In this document: one piece after another, positions 7,455 through 16,857 of the stretch
How positions within the stretch are numbered: position 1 is the first letter of the stretch
Layout of the letters: the number at the start of each line of letters is the position of its first letter
Assembly (NCBI RefSeq): GCF_002105465.1
Contig: NZ_NCSQ01000033.1
Coordinates: 1 to 42,492, forward strand
Direction: 5' to 3'
DNA: 42,492 nt
Origin: Aquidulcibacter paucihalophilus
GTDB lineage: Bacteria; Pseudomonadota; Alphaproteobacteria; Caulobacterales; Aquidulcibacteraceae
Notes under the pieces: model-generated
What the model was told of the DNA's origin: nothing
Databases searched by the model: none
Seen by the model: only the letters and a program-made list of their open reading frames with translations
Program-made: the position numbers and the translations under genes

Positions 7455-9791
7455 ATGATGCATCAATCAGTTTTCAAGGCTCACGGACGCTTGTTGGCAG
7501 TTCTGCTGGCGTCGACTGCACTGCCGAGCATGGCTCTCGCGCAGGTGAATACAGCCTCTGATACGCCGAAGCCCGCAACCGAAACGGTTGTCGTCACCGC
7601 TGAACGCAACCGCGCCCCAGCAACCAATGTCGCCCAAGAGCTCGCGATTTATGGCACCGACGTGCAAGTTATCTCCGGCGCGACTATTGAGCAAAGTGGC
7701 GCAATCAATTTCGCCGAAGCCGTGCAATTTTTGGTGAAGGGCGTCAACGTAGGCTACTCACCCGATGAAGGCGAATACACCATTCGTCTCGACGGCGGCG
7801 GCGACCGCGATACTTTGGTCACGCTGGATGGTGTACCTCTATATGATCGCGGACCTGTTCTCGAAAACATTTGGGGCGCGACCACAATCGACAATCACAT
7901 CGTTGAGAACATCGAAGTTTTCCGCGGCGGCAACAGTCTTTATTTCGGTTCCAATGGTGGGATTGGTGTCGTTAACGTCGTGACCAAAAAGCCTGATGGC
8001 ACCGTTAAAGGTGACTTTGGTGTCTCCTATGGCGCTTTCAACACGCGTGAGCTCTGGGGCAATTATAGCTTCCCAATCGATGCTGAAGGCAATCATTCCT
8101 TGATGGTATATGGCTCCTTATTGGCGACAGATGGTCCGCGCATTTATGATCCGAACCTGTTCACGGATAACGTTGCTTTGTCTGGCGGTATTCAAGAATA
8201 TCCGCTGAACAAGAACAACATCGGGGTCAAGTATCTTTGGAAAATCAATGAGAGCACGGAATTCCGCGCAAATGCGATCTATACCGAGAGCTGGTTTCAA
8301 GATGCGTTTCCATCTGGCGAGTCTTATTCGCCAAATACGCTGCGCTACCCAATCATCGACGCATCGCTGACCCATAAAGCAGGCGACAAGCTGTTGATTG
8401 AAGCTTCAGCCTATTACTCAAACCCCTTGCTTTGGAACGCAGAGCTTTACCCAGTTGTGTGCCGTATTGCCGCTGGCTGTCCGATCGCAAACCAAGCTAC
8501 CGCAGCAGGGGTCGGAACACGTACTGTTCCCCGTGGTGCTTGGACTGGTGCTGTTGAGCCTGCGTTCGCGCATGGCTTTGGGACAACAAACCAATTCAAG
8601 AGCGGCTTTGTTGAGATTGGTGGAACGGTCCGCGCGACCTATAAGTTTAACGAGTACCTCGAGGTTGTCGGCGGCGTTCAATATGTCAGTTATAAAGATG
8701 ACTCCGATGCCCGCTTTGCGGTCCCCAACAATGATACCGCCACAACCGGTGTCTTTGTTGACGTCCATCCTACGCTGCCATTTAGCCCAAAGACCGGCAT
8801 TTCGTTGGCCGTCCGGACGGACTTCTCAGATGCGTTTGACAGCAAGACCATCTGGAAATTCGGGATCAAACATCCGTTCATGGACAATTTCTATGTTCGC
8901 GCAAATGGCGGGACGTCTTACAGCCTGCCGCAGACCAACGAATTGTTCATCAACAATCCGCGGCCACCGACGGCGGTCAATGACACTGGCTTTACCACAA
9001 TTGGTAATCCCGATTTGTTGCCCGAAGAAACCGAGACTTTCAATACAGCCATTGGCTACACCCACGAATTTGGCCAGTCGGTCTTGTTTATGGAACTTGG
9101 TGGTTTCAAGACTGAAGTCACAAATCGAATTTCCACAACGTCTGGCCGCCCAATAATTGTGACGAACCCAATCACTGGGCTTCAAACCCCCGTTGATACC
9201 TTCTTCAACAACAACTTCGTGAATGAAATTCAAGGCTGGACCGCTGAAGTTGATCTAAAGATTGGCGAGCAATGGGCGTTTAATGTTGGCTATACAAACC
9301 AAGATTCAGCTCTTAGCTCTGGTTCGCGTCGCGGCCTACAGCTCAATGAGACCCCGGAGTGGTTTGCGACCGCATCCCTCAACTGGACTTCCGAGGACAA
9401 GCGCCTGAAGGTTCAGCTGTTGCCTCGTATTCAGGGCGATGAGTGGTCGACCGGCGGTCCAGCGATTGCTGGGACGACCAAGGCCGCTGGTCCGGACGGC
9501 AAGGGGGCGGATACGGGTGTACCACGTTACCGGACGAACTTTGGTAATTACACCGTGGTGAATGCATCGATCACCTATTTGGCCGGTGAAAACATGCAAC
9601 ATCGCTTCATGTTCCGTGTTGTGAACCTCTTGGACGAAGACTACGCAGAGCGCTGGGGTTTTGGAAACAACTTCTACGGTGCTGCTTTCAACCGTGGCGA
9701 ATACACCAACACCGACGATCGCTACTTTTATGGCTATCCGTTCGAAGGCAAACCGCGCAGCTTCTACGTGACCTACGCGACCAAATTCTAA
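7455..9791 (+). CDS. TonB-dependent outer-membrane receptor
   Basis: 778 aa. Signal peptide of about 29 residues (ending LPSMALAQ), then a TonB box ETVVVTAER (about 43-51), a plug domain (about 60-180: GATIEQSGAINFAEAVQFLVKGVNV, RDTLVTLDGVPLYD, NIEVFRGGNSLYFGSNGGIGVVNVVTKK) and a beta-barrel to the C-terminus. The last strand ends in RSFYVTYATKF, with the terminal Phe typical of barrel proteins. It should import a ligand across the outer membrane using TonB energy. Its neighbours (PhoD, a second phosphoesterase, PhnDCE) suggest an organophosphorus substrate, but an iron-chelate role cannot be excluded. Either ATG 7455 or ATG 7458 fits the GAGGGG ribosome site. A strong hairpin follows the gene. 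Confidence 0.88.
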   Translation: MMHQSVFKAHGRLLAVLLASTALPSMALAQVNTASDTPKPATETVVVTAERNRAPATNVAQELAIYGTDVQVISGATIEQSGAINFAEAVQFLVKGVNVGYSPDEGEYTIRLDGGGDRDTLVTLDGVPLYDRGPVLENIWGATTIDNHIVENIEVFRGGNSLYFGSNGGIGVVNVVTKKPDGTVKGDFGVSYGAFNTRELWGNYSFPIDAEGNHSLMVYGSLLATDGPRIYDPNLFTDNVALSGGIQEYPLNKNNIGVKYLWKINESTEFRANAIYTESWFQDAFPSGESYSPNTLRYPIIDASLTHKAGDKLLIEASAYYSNPLLWNAELYPVVCRIAAGCPIANQATAAGVGTRTVPRGAWTGAVEPAFAHGFGTTNQFKSGFVEIGGTVRATYKFNEYLEVVGGVQYVSYKDDSDARFAVPNNDTATTGVFVDVHPTLPFSPKTGISLAVRTDFSDAFDSKTIWKFGIKHPFMDNFYVRANGGTSYSLPQTNELFINNPRPPTAVNDTGFTTIGNPDLLPEETETFNTAIGYTHEFGQSVLFMELGGFKTEVTNRISTTSGRPIIVTNPITGLQTPVDTFFNNNFVNEIQGWTAEVDLKIGEQWAFNVGYTNQDSALSSGSRRGLQLNETPEWFATASLNWTSEDKRLKVQLLPRIQGDEWSTGGPAIAGTTKAAGPDGKGADTGVPRYRTNFGNYTVVNASITYLAGENMQHRFMFRVVNLLDEDYAERWGFGNNFYGAAFNRGEYTNTDDRYFYGYPFEGKPRSFYVTYATKF

Positions 9792-9803
9792 AGATCCAAC
9801 ATT

Positions 9804-9832
9804 GGCCAGAGGCAGAAGTGCTGCCTCTGGCC
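9804..9832 (+). terminator. 12-bp hairpin between TonB receptor and phoD
   Basis: A perfect 12-bp GC-rich stem (9804-9815 with 9821-9832) closes a 5-nt loop 12 nt after the receptor's stop. No T-tract follows, so it is more likely an attenuator or mRNA-stabilising element within the operon than a full terminator. Confidence 0.5.
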
Positions 9833-9879
9833 ACTCGCTTGCCTATTCCAGCTTTGTCGAAATTCTGTTGGAGTGATTG

Positions 9880-11418
9880 ATGCTTACTCGTCGAAACACG
9901 CTCGTGGCACTAGGTGCACTGCCATTGCTAAGTGCACAAAAGGTACTTGCTGCCACAACCGTCAACCCCTTCACTCTGGGAGTCGCTTCCGGCAATCCGA
10001 AACCAGATAGTGTTATCCTGTGGACACGTCTTGCTCCTGATCCACTCAAAGGTGGGGGCATGCCGGTCGGCCGCGCGCTAGTACGTTACAAGGTTTGCCT
10101 AGACGTGGAGATGACAAAAACCTTCCGCGAAGGGCAATTTGAAACCTCTGACTTGGATGCACACAGTGTTCACGTCTTGTTAGACGGCCTACAGCCAGGG
10201 CGCGAGTTTTTCTATCAATTCATGTTCGGGGATGCAACCAGCGCGATTGGGCGGACGCGCACAACCAGCCCGATGGACGCCAGTGCAAAGCTCGCCTTAG
10301 CAAGTTGTAACGCCTATGAGAGCGGTTACTTTGCAGCTTTTGCAGACATGGCCGCTTGGACGCCAGACTGTGTCATCCATGTTGGCGACTATATTTATGA
10401 GGGCGGTATTGGTCGGCTAGGCATGAATACGCGTTTGGTTGACGGCAAGGAATTGTCGTTCGAAACCGTCCGGCTTCACAATAGCCCAGAAACTAAATCT
10501 CTTTGGGATTACCGAAATCGCTACGCGCTTTATAAGACCGATCCCGACCTACAGGCAGCTCATGCTGCAGCGCCGTGGATTGTCGCCATGGACGATCACG
10601 AGATCGACAATAACTGGGCCGGAGACATACCGGAAGATCCAGACCAACAGACTTCACTAGAATTCAAAGTCCGAAAAATCGCGGCATTGAAGGCCTATTA
10701 TGAACATATGCCGATCGAGAAGCCGCCCATGATCCAAGGGCTTGAGGCCAGCCTGCAAATGTTTGGCCTATACCGGTTTGGGCCGGCACAAGTCCATCTG
10801 CTCGACACGCGTCAGTTTCGGTCCGACCAACCATGTGGGCAGGGCTTCCCAGGTGACGCAGCCTGTGATGCGATGAATGACCCGAGCTTGACGATGACAG
10901 GCCAAGCCCAAGAAGCTTGGCTGTTTGATGCCCTGAAGCGGTCCAATGCGCCATTCAATGTGTTGGCCTCGCAAACTTGGTTTGCACCCTATCGCTATAA
11001 CGCACCCCCGGAAGCTCCACGCGTGAATATGGACCAATGGGATGGTTACGGCGTGCAGCGTCAGCGGATCATTGATGCCCTTGCCAATGGCATCGCTAAT
11101 CCCGTGGTCTTGAGTGGCGACTGGCATAGCGCGAGCGCAATGCGCATCCATGAGAGGCCCTATGATCCGCGCTCAAAGCGGATCGGGCATAATTTCTGCG
11201 GGACCTCGATTTCGTCCCATTGTCCTTGGGCCGGGGCTTTGGATGCCGCTAAGTCTTACAATCCCCACGTCGATTACGTCGACGGGTCCAAGCGCGGCTA
11301 CATTCGATCCACAATTGACCGCAACAATTGGACGGCGACCTATCGAACAGTCGATCAGCCAAGCAATCCAAAATCAAAGTCTAGCACTGCAATTGAGATG
11401 CGAACACGCGATCTCTGA
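9880..11418 (+). CDS. phoD: PhoD-family alkaline phosphatase/phosphodiesterase
   Basis: 512 aa. The N-terminus MLTRRNTLVALGALPLLSAQ has a twin-arginine pattern, as expected for Tat-exported PhoD enzymes. The PhoD N-terminal domain follows (NPFTLGVASGNPKPDSVILWTRLAPDP). Then comes the metallophosphatase core with its metal-binding landmarks: LASCNAYESG, CVIHVGDYIYEGG, WIVAMDDHEIDNNWAGD and PVVLSGDWHSASAM. PhoD enzymes use iron and calcium to release phosphate from mono- and diesters in the periplasm or at the cell surface. I start at ATG 9880, 5 nt after TTGGAG, rather than at the TTG one codon earlier. It is followed 22 bp later by another phosphoesterase, so the two probably act together on extracellular organophosphate. 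Confidence 0.92.
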   Translation: MLTRRNTLVALGALPLLSAQKVLAATTVNPFTLGVASGNPKPDSVILWTRLAPDPLKGGGMPVGRALVRYKVCLDVEMTKTFREGQFETSDLDAHSVHVLLDGLQPGREFFYQFMFGDATSAIGRTRTTSPMDASAKLALASCNAYESGYFAAFADMAAWTPDCVIHVGDYIYEGGIGRLGMNTRLVDGKELSFETVRLHNSPETKSLWDYRNRYALYKTDPDLQAAHAAAPWIVAMDDHEIDNNWAGDIPEDPDQQTSLEFKVRKIAALKAYYEHMPIEKPPMIQGLEASLQMFGLYRFGPAQVHLLDTRQFRSDQPCGQGFPGDAACDAMNDPSLTMTGQAQEAWLFDALKRSNAPFNVLASQTWFAPYRYNAPPEAPRVNMDQWDGYGVQRQRIIDALANGIANPVVLSGDWHSASAMRIHERPYDPRSKRIGHNFCGTSISSHCPWAGALDAAKSYNPHVDYVDGSKRGYIRSTIDRNNWTATYRTVDQPSNPKSKSSTAIEMRTRDL

Positions 11419-11440
11419 TCGCCCATTGGAGGACACAGTC

Positions 11441-14020
11441 ATGGCGAATAAACGAAAACTAGCTCGAGTTACGAGCCTTCTGGTAGCCACGTCTCTCGTG
11501 TCCTCTAATTTTCTGGCCTTGTCTCAAGCGCAGTCGCAATCGATCGACCGGCCAGTTCGTGCCGTTGAAGATCCCGGCGTCATAACCACTCGCCAGGGGA
11601 TCACACCTGCGGGCGCGCAGACGGTATTCAAAGGCCGCGTCCAAGGTGCTGCGTTTGGAAAAGATGGGACCCTTTGGGCCTTGTCGCGCAGCCATTTGTA
11701 TCAGCTCAACTGGCTTGAGAATAAGACCATTTCTCAACATGCCCTCAAAGGAGTAGGCGGCATTCGTGGTATTGCACTGGACAAGGATGGCGTTCCAATT
11801 GTCAGCTATATTGAAGCCAAGCAAGGTCAACCCGGATCTGTTGTGATTGCGCGGCCTAATGCGGGAGCAAGCCCCGGGGGCCTTGCCAAGATTGGCAGCC
11901 AGCTTGGCACTGAAAATGTTGGCTCCCCGATTGTGCATGACGGCAAGGCTTTGACGCCTTTGACCTTCAATAATGGACTGGCAATTACGGATCTAGCATC
12001 TGGGCAGAGCAAGACCGTCACCGTGGGTGTTGCACCTGTGGCCGTAGCTGCTGGCGGAAATCTTGCATATGTCGCCAATTGGGGTGGGCTAGCCGCAACT
12101 GCCGGGTTGCCCAGTGCACCAACAGGCCTAAAGCCAGGTGCCGATCTTGTTCGGATCGATGCACAGGGCATAGCGCTTCAAGGATCAATCAGCGTCGTCA
12201 ACCTAACTTCGGGAACCGTCTCTGACAATATCCCCGTCGGACGACACCCGACCGGCCTTGCCTTGGATGGGGCCAAAGGCTTGCTCTATGTGGCCAATAC
12301 CAATGATGATTCCATTTCCGTCGTTGATGTTCGAACGCGGGCGGTCACGCAAACCATTAAGTTGCAACCCTTTGCGCAAGCCGTGAAGGGTATTGCGCCT
12401 TCAGGAATGACGCTCGACCGAGCAGGCAAGTTATTGTTCATCGCCTGCGGGGGCATTAATGCCGTTCTGATTTATGACCTCGAAGCAAACCGCATTAGCG
12501 GCTTGGTGCCAACGGGATGGTATCCGGTTTCAGTCGCCCTCAATGGCGATGAGACCAAGATGGTGGTGGCAACACTTTTGGGCATTGGCTCGGGCCAAAA
12601 TGAAGGGCCGACAAAGCGCTTCGTGCACGCCAACCGCGGCAGTGTTCATGTAATTCCCATGCCGGACGCGGCTCAGCTAGCCAGTTATTCGGCAGCCGTT
12701 TCAGAAAACAATCGCATGGCCTATCGGGACGCGGTGGTGCCCCAGCCCAACCCACACGCGCCGCCCCGCGCGATTCCAGTTCGCTCTGGCGAGCCTTCTT
12801 TGATTGAGCACGTGGTGTACATCATCAAGGAAAATCGCACTTATGATCAGATCTTTGGTGACCTAGAGCGTGGCAATGGCGAACCAAATTTTGTGATGTT
12901 CGGGGAGGATGTGACCCCCAACCAACGCCGCCTGGCGCGCGACTTTGTCGTATTGGATAATTTTTATACAACCGGCGGCAATAGCGCCAGCGGCCACCAA
13001 TGGGTCACGCAAGGCAATGAAGTCAGCTACACCTTATGGCCGGGTTATTCAGGACGTTCCTACCCATTTGATGGTAGCGATCCTTTGGCCTACTCTGCAG
13101 GCGGCTTTATTTGGGACTCTGTGCTTGCAAAAGGGAAGTCCGTCGCAGTCTTTGGCGAGTATGCCCCAAGCGTTTTGGAAGATAAACTTGTCGCGCGTCA
13201 GGGCTTGTTCGCGCGCTGGCAAGCTGGCGACAACTTTGCAAATCTATGGAACACGCGGTCACCAATTCCGCCACTGGACAGGGCGTTGGTCCGCAATTTT
13301 CCGCCCTATGATTTGGACGTACCAGATGTGGTTCGTGCGCGGATTTTCCTAAACAAGCTCAAAGATTACGAAGCTACCAATGCAATGCCGCATCTGACCG
13401 TCATTTTGCTGCCAAGTGACCACACCAGTGGCACAAAGCCTGGGGCGAATACACCCAAAGCGATGGTTGCCGATAATGATCTTGCCTTAGGACAAGTTGT
13501 CGAGGGTCTCAGCAAATCCAAGTTCTGGCCCAAGATGGCGATCTTCGTTGTTGAAGACGATTCGCAAAATGGGGTGGATCATGTTGATGGCCACCGAACA
13601 GTTGCACTAGCAATCAGTCCGTATACGCGGCGCAACCACGTGGATTCGACGATGTATTCGCATCAAAGCATGCTGAAATCGATCGAGCTGATCCTTGGTT
13701 TGCCAAGCATGTCCTTGTTCAATTTGATCGCCAACGACATGCGAGCTAGCTTTACCGATACACCTGACCTACGAGCTCACACGGCAATTGTCCCTAATCA
13801 AGATTTGCTTGAACTCAATCCACCGGCCATGGCTCTGACAGGTCCGCGAAAGGCCGGGGCATTAGCATCCGCAAAGATGAATTTCTCCGTCCCCGACGCT
13901 GTGCCGACGGCAGAACTCAACCGGATCGTCTGGCATGAGATTAAAGGCTGGTCGACACCCTATCCAAAATCAAAGAACGCCACCTTTAGCCCATTCCAGC
14001 TTGAAGATGAAGATGACTGA
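11441..14020 (+). CDS. YncE-like beta-propeller / alkaline-phosphatase-superfamily phosphoesterase
   Basis: 859 aa. A signal peptide (about 1-31, ending LSQAQS) leads into a seven-bladed YVTN/YncE-type propeller (about 60-400), with repeats such as LAYVANWGG, LLYVANTNDDSISVVDV and LLFIACGGINAVLIYDL. A phosphoesterase domain (PF04185-like: phospholipase C/AcpA group) follows from about 455. Its motif YIIKENRTYDQIFGD (Thr467 is the likely nucleophile) and the later EDDSQNGVDHVDGHR metal-binding stretch are intact. The open frame extends 109 codons further up into phoD, but ATG 11441 is the real start, with GGAGGA 7 nt upstream. It should cleave phosphate esters in the periplasm; what the propeller binds is unknown. 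The 3' end overlaps the next receptor gene. Confidence 0.88.
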   Translation: MANKRKLARVTSLLVATSLVSSNFLALSQAQSQSIDRPVRAVEDPGVITTRQGITPAGAQTVFKGRVQGAAFGKDGTLWALSRSHLYQLNWLENKTISQHALKGVGGIRGIALDKDGVPIVSYIEAKQGQPGSVVIARPNAGASPGGLAKIGSQLGTENVGSPIVHDGKALTPLTFNNGLAITDLASGQSKTVTVGVAPVAVAAGGNLAYVANWGGLAATAGLPSAPTGLKPGADLVRIDAQGIALQGSISVVNLTSGTVSDNIPVGRHPTGLALDGAKGLLYVANTNDDSISVVDVRTRAVTQTIKLQPFAQAVKGIAPSGMTLDRAGKLLFIACGGINAVLIYDLEANRISGLVPTGWYPVSVALNGDETKMVVATLLGIGSGQNEGPTKRFVHANRGSVHVIPMPDAAQLASYSAAVSENNRMAYRDAVVPQPNPHAPPRAIPVRSGEPSLIEHVVYIIKENRTYDQIFGDLERGNGEPNFVMFGEDVTPNQRRLARDFVVLDNFYTTGGNSASGHQWVTQGNEVSYTLWPGYSGRSYPFDGSDPLAYSAGGFIWDSVLAKGKSVAVFGEYAPSVLEDKLVARQGLFARWQAGDNFANLWNTRSPIPPLDRALVRNFPPYDLDVPDVVRARIFLNKLKDYEATNAMPHLTVILLPSDHTSGTKPGANTPKAMVADNDLALGQVVEGLSKSKFWPKMAIFVVEDDSQNGVDHVDGHRTVALAISPYTRRNHVDSTMYSHQSMLKSIELILGLPSMSLFNLIANDMRASFTDTPDLRAHTAIVPNQDLLELNPPAMALTGPRKAGALASAKMNFSVPDAVPTAELNRIVWHEIKGWSTPYPKSKNATFSPFQLEDEDD

Positions 14021-16166
14021 AGCGAACAAAGTTTGCTTTAACCGGACCGCCTGCGCTCTAGTCTTTCCGCTTCTTCTTGTGTCGCCAGCGGCGGCGCAAG
14101 AAGTTGAGACCATCATTGTTTCTGGCAGCATTCTAAAAGACAAAGCAAATCTGCCAGGGTCGGTTTTTGAAGTATCGGCGGACGATTTGGCTCGGCTAAA
14201 GCCCATATCTGTCTCTGATTTGCTGCAGGGGGTTCCTGGAATTCAGGTTGTTAGCGAAGATCTATTTGGTCTCAAATTGAATATTTCCGTGCGTGGACTG
14301 ACACCGCGCCGATCGGCCCGCACCCTGCTTATGGAAGATGGCATGCCGATACAGCCTGCGCCCTATTCAGAGCCTTCCGCACATTATGTCCCACCGTTCG
14401 AACGGATTGAGCGTATCGAAGTACTCAAGGGATCGGGCGAGATTATGTATGGCCCGCAAAGCTTGGGCGGTATGATCAATTTCATCACCAAACCTGTCGC
14501 CGACGGCTTTGAAGGTCAGATTGATGTTGCAGCCGGCACACGGAATTTCGGGTCTGGCCACCTCATGCTTGGCGCGGGGAATGAACAGGGTGGCGCCACG
14601 CTCAACATTTTACAGAAGCAAAGCGACGGCACCAGAGATGGTCATTCAACACAGCTTAAAGATGTCGCGCTTAAGGCGGTTGTTAAACTCGGCGATCGCC
14701 GCACCTTAACGGCGCGCTTTACCAATTTTGTTGAAGATACAGCACTAACCGAGGCGGGGCTCAACGCTGCGCGCTATGCACAAAACCCTTATGCGAACCC
14801 GTTTGCAGACGATCATTTCGATCTGACCCGCCGGGCAATGCAGCTCGTCTATGATGCCGGTTGGGGTGCTCATGTTAATTCGCACACACAGATCTATGCA
14901 GCCGAAACATTCCGCGCTTCGTATCGCCAGACGGACACGTCGACGGACACAATGACGGCCAACCCAACAACAGGCTGTGAGGGGAGTGCGCGAACCGACT
15001 ATGAGAATTTTGCAGCACGATGCGGCAATAAAATGCGCCCTCGAAAGTTTTCCTTTTCAGGTCTTGAGACCACTTGGACGATGCAGTCTTCCCTCTGGGG
15101 TCAAGAGATCACCTCAATCGTCGGCGCGCGTTGGCATCACGAAGATGCGGATCGTCGTCGATATAATGGTCTAACCCCGACAGCACGTGAAACCTCACAA
15201 GGCACGTTGTTACGTGATTTGAATTTGATCCAAACAGATGCGACGGCGCTTTTTGCTCAGACAACTTGGAACCATAAAAGTCTCAGCGTTAGCGCAGGGA
15301 TCCGTAACGAAGATATCCAGACGACCAATACGTCGGTTTATGCCAACTTCCTCGAGAGAAATCTTCGCGCCTCGTCGCATCAGAATATCACACTTCCGGG
15401 CTTTGGGTTAACTTGGGAACCACATGATTCCTTTGTTGTATTTGCCGGTGTTCATAAGGGCTTCGCGCCACCACGCCCGGACCGGGACGTTGATCCACTG
15501 GCTCCAGCAAATCAGGTCCGTCCCGAGCAAAGTACAAATTACGAGCTTGGTATGCGTCGCCGTAGTGGCGATGCAACACAAGTCGAGGCGACCGCATTCT
15601 TGCTGGATTTCAAGGAACTGATCGTCGCAGGGCCGTTGTTGGGGTTGGCCAGTGGGACGCTAATCAATGCTGGTGAGGCCACCCATGCCGGTGGTGAACT
15701 CTACTTAAAGCATGAATGGTCAGAAGGCTTGTCCCCAAATTGGAAGCCTTGGATCACCCTGTCTGGAACCTATTTGGCCAAGGCAGAATTCGACAGTAAT
15801 GTGGGGGAGGGTGCAGCCAATGTGCGGGGCAACCGAATTCCTTATGCGCCTAAATGGCTTGGCGACTTGTCTGTCGGCCTTGCAGGGACAAATGGGCTTG
15901 GTGTCACGCTTGGCGTTCATTATGTCGGTGAACAATTTTCGGATGCGCGCAATACAATTGCCCAATCTGCCGACGGCACGCTCGGGTTGGTGCCTTCTTA
16001 TAGTATCCTCAATCTGGGTCTGACGTTTCAGCCCGACAGGGCGAATTGGGACATCTATCTCAGTGCCCACAATGTGCTCGACCGTCGCTATCTAACGACC
16101 CGCACGGACGGCATGTTTGCAGGACCTCCGCGCCAAGTGTTGATCGGGTTTCGCAGGCGACTTTGA
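14007..16166 (+). CDS. FecA-like TonB-dependent receptor
   Basis: About 719 aa. A signal peptide (FPLLLVSPAAAQ) is followed by a short TonB box region (VETIIVSGS) and a plug that closely follows the FecA pattern: ISVRGLTPRRSARTLLMEDGMPIQPAPYSEPSAHYVPPFERIERIEVLKGSGEIMYGPQSLGGMINFIT. There is no N-terminal STN signalling domain, so it is probably not coupled to an ECF sigma/anti-sigma pair. The barrel ends in VLIGFRRRL. The start is within the last codons of the preceding gene (ATG 14007 or 14013), so the two are translationally coupled. The plug points to ferric-chelate uptake; the operon points to organophosphate. Release of iron-bound organophosphates would reconcile the two, but that is inference. 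Confidence 0.85.
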   Translation: MKMTEANKVCFNRTACALVFPLLLVSPAAAQEVETIIVSGSILKDKANLPGSVFEVSADDLARLKPISVSDLLQGVPGIQVVSEDLFGLKLNISVRGLTPRRSARTLLMEDGMPIQPAPYSEPSAHYVPPFERIERIEVLKGSGEIMYGPQSLGGMINFITKPVADGFEGQIDVAAGTRNFGSGHLMLGAGNEQGGATLNILQKQSDGTRDGHSTQLKDVALKAVVKLGDRRTLTARFTNFVEDTALTEAGLNAARYAQNPYANPFADDHFDLTRRAMQLVYDAGWGAHVNSHTQIYAAETFRASYRQTDTSTDTMTANPTTGCEGSARTDYENFAARCGNKMRPRKFSFSGLETTWTMQSSLWGQEITSIVGARWHHEDADRRRYNGLTPTARETSQGTLLRDLNLIQTDATALFAQTTWNHKSLSVSAGIRNEDIQTTNTSVYANFLERNLRASSHQNITLPGFGLTWEPHDSFVVFAGVHKGFAPPRPDRDVDPLAPANQVRPEQSTNYELGMRRRSGDATQVEATAFLLDFKELIVAGPLLGLASGTLINAGEATHAGGELYLKHEWSEGLSPNWKPWITLSGTYLAKAEFDSNVGEGAANVRGNRIPYAPKWLGDLSVGLAGTNGLGVTLGVHYVGEQFSDARNTIAQSADGTLGLVPSYSILNLGLTFQPDRANWDIYLSAHNVLDRRYLTTRTDGMFAGPPRQVLIGFRRRL

Positions 16167-16659
16167 TGGCGGAGGTCACGACAAACAATGACGACCTTCA
16201 TCCTTTGGCCGTTTCGGCAATTTGCCGATGCTAGAGAATGAGACAACGATGGTCAATTGACCGATATGGTGTGAGACACCAAAACAGTCGTTGAAGCAAA
16301 CTCCAAGACAAGCCGCTCGTGAGCGGGGTGCTCTGAAATAGATTCTGTATGTTCAAACCAGCCAGAACGCAATTTGCCAATGCCTCCTGGCTCAATCTCG
16401 GGCGAACTCATTTGGCAAACAGCGGTCGACCGCCGATCCGATCCGCAAGTTGATTGCAGGCAATAGACACTTTTGTGGAGTGAGCGGGCTCTCAGCGCGC
16501 TCCAGATAGACACAACTGCAAAAAATTCATCCAAAATACAGCTAAAAAAAGTGGTAGCTGGGTGGTAGCTGGCTCATTTTTCGGGCCAAAATGCCTTGCT
16601 TGGCTCGTCCAGCTACCAAGCCATTTTTCGTCTAAAATTTTGATTTTATTGAGAAAAAA
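16167..16659. other. Gene-free stretch between receptor operon and tRNA-Gly
   Basis: Nearly 500 bp with no supportable gene; a 93-codon minus-strand frame (16253-16534) has no recognised content. Small palindromes lie at 16215-16227 (CGGCAATTTGCCG) and 16267-16281 (stem TGGTGT/ACACCA). The right end holds the repeats listed separately. Confidence 0.5.
16551..16618. repeat. Tandem and inverted GGTAGCTGG repeats near tRNA 3' end
   Basis: GTGGTAGCTGG occurs twice head to tail without a gap (16551-16561, 16562-16572), and its inverse CCAGCTACCA lies at 16609-16618. They are 42-109 bp beyond the 3' end of the tRNA-Gly gene. Short repeats at a tRNA 3' flank can be integrase arm sites, but no integrase or duplicated tRNA end is seen. 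Confidence 0.55.
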
Positions 16660-16734
16660 TGGAGCGGGCGATGAGATTCGAACTCACGACATCCACCTTG
16701 GCAAGGTGGCGCTCTACCCCTGAGCTACGCCCGC
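16660..16734 (-). tRNA. tRNA-Gly (GCC)
   Basis: 75 nt on the minus strand including an encoded CCA. The acceptor stem GCGGGCG pairs with CGCCCGC, the D arm contains AGCTCAGGGGTAGAGC, and the anticodon stem CCACC/GGTGG encloses TTGCCAA, giving anticodon GCC. The T-loop is GTTCGAATC. Six T residues follow the 3' end on the coding strand, a probable termination signal. Confidence 0.95.
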
Positions 16735-16857
16735 GTCCTTGGGTACCGAAGGCACAAGTCCTCCGTAAGGACGGCGCATATGCCTTAGAGCTGACTGAAG
16801 TGCAAGGGGGGTGAGCCGTGCTTGATGCAGCTAGGTGCGATAGGTTACAGCAGAGCC

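Noticed and set aside
16253..16534. 93-codon minus-strand frame before tRNA-Gly
   Set aside because: No family resemblance, no Shine-Dalgarno, mixed cysteine/serine-rich composition unlike neighbouring genes.
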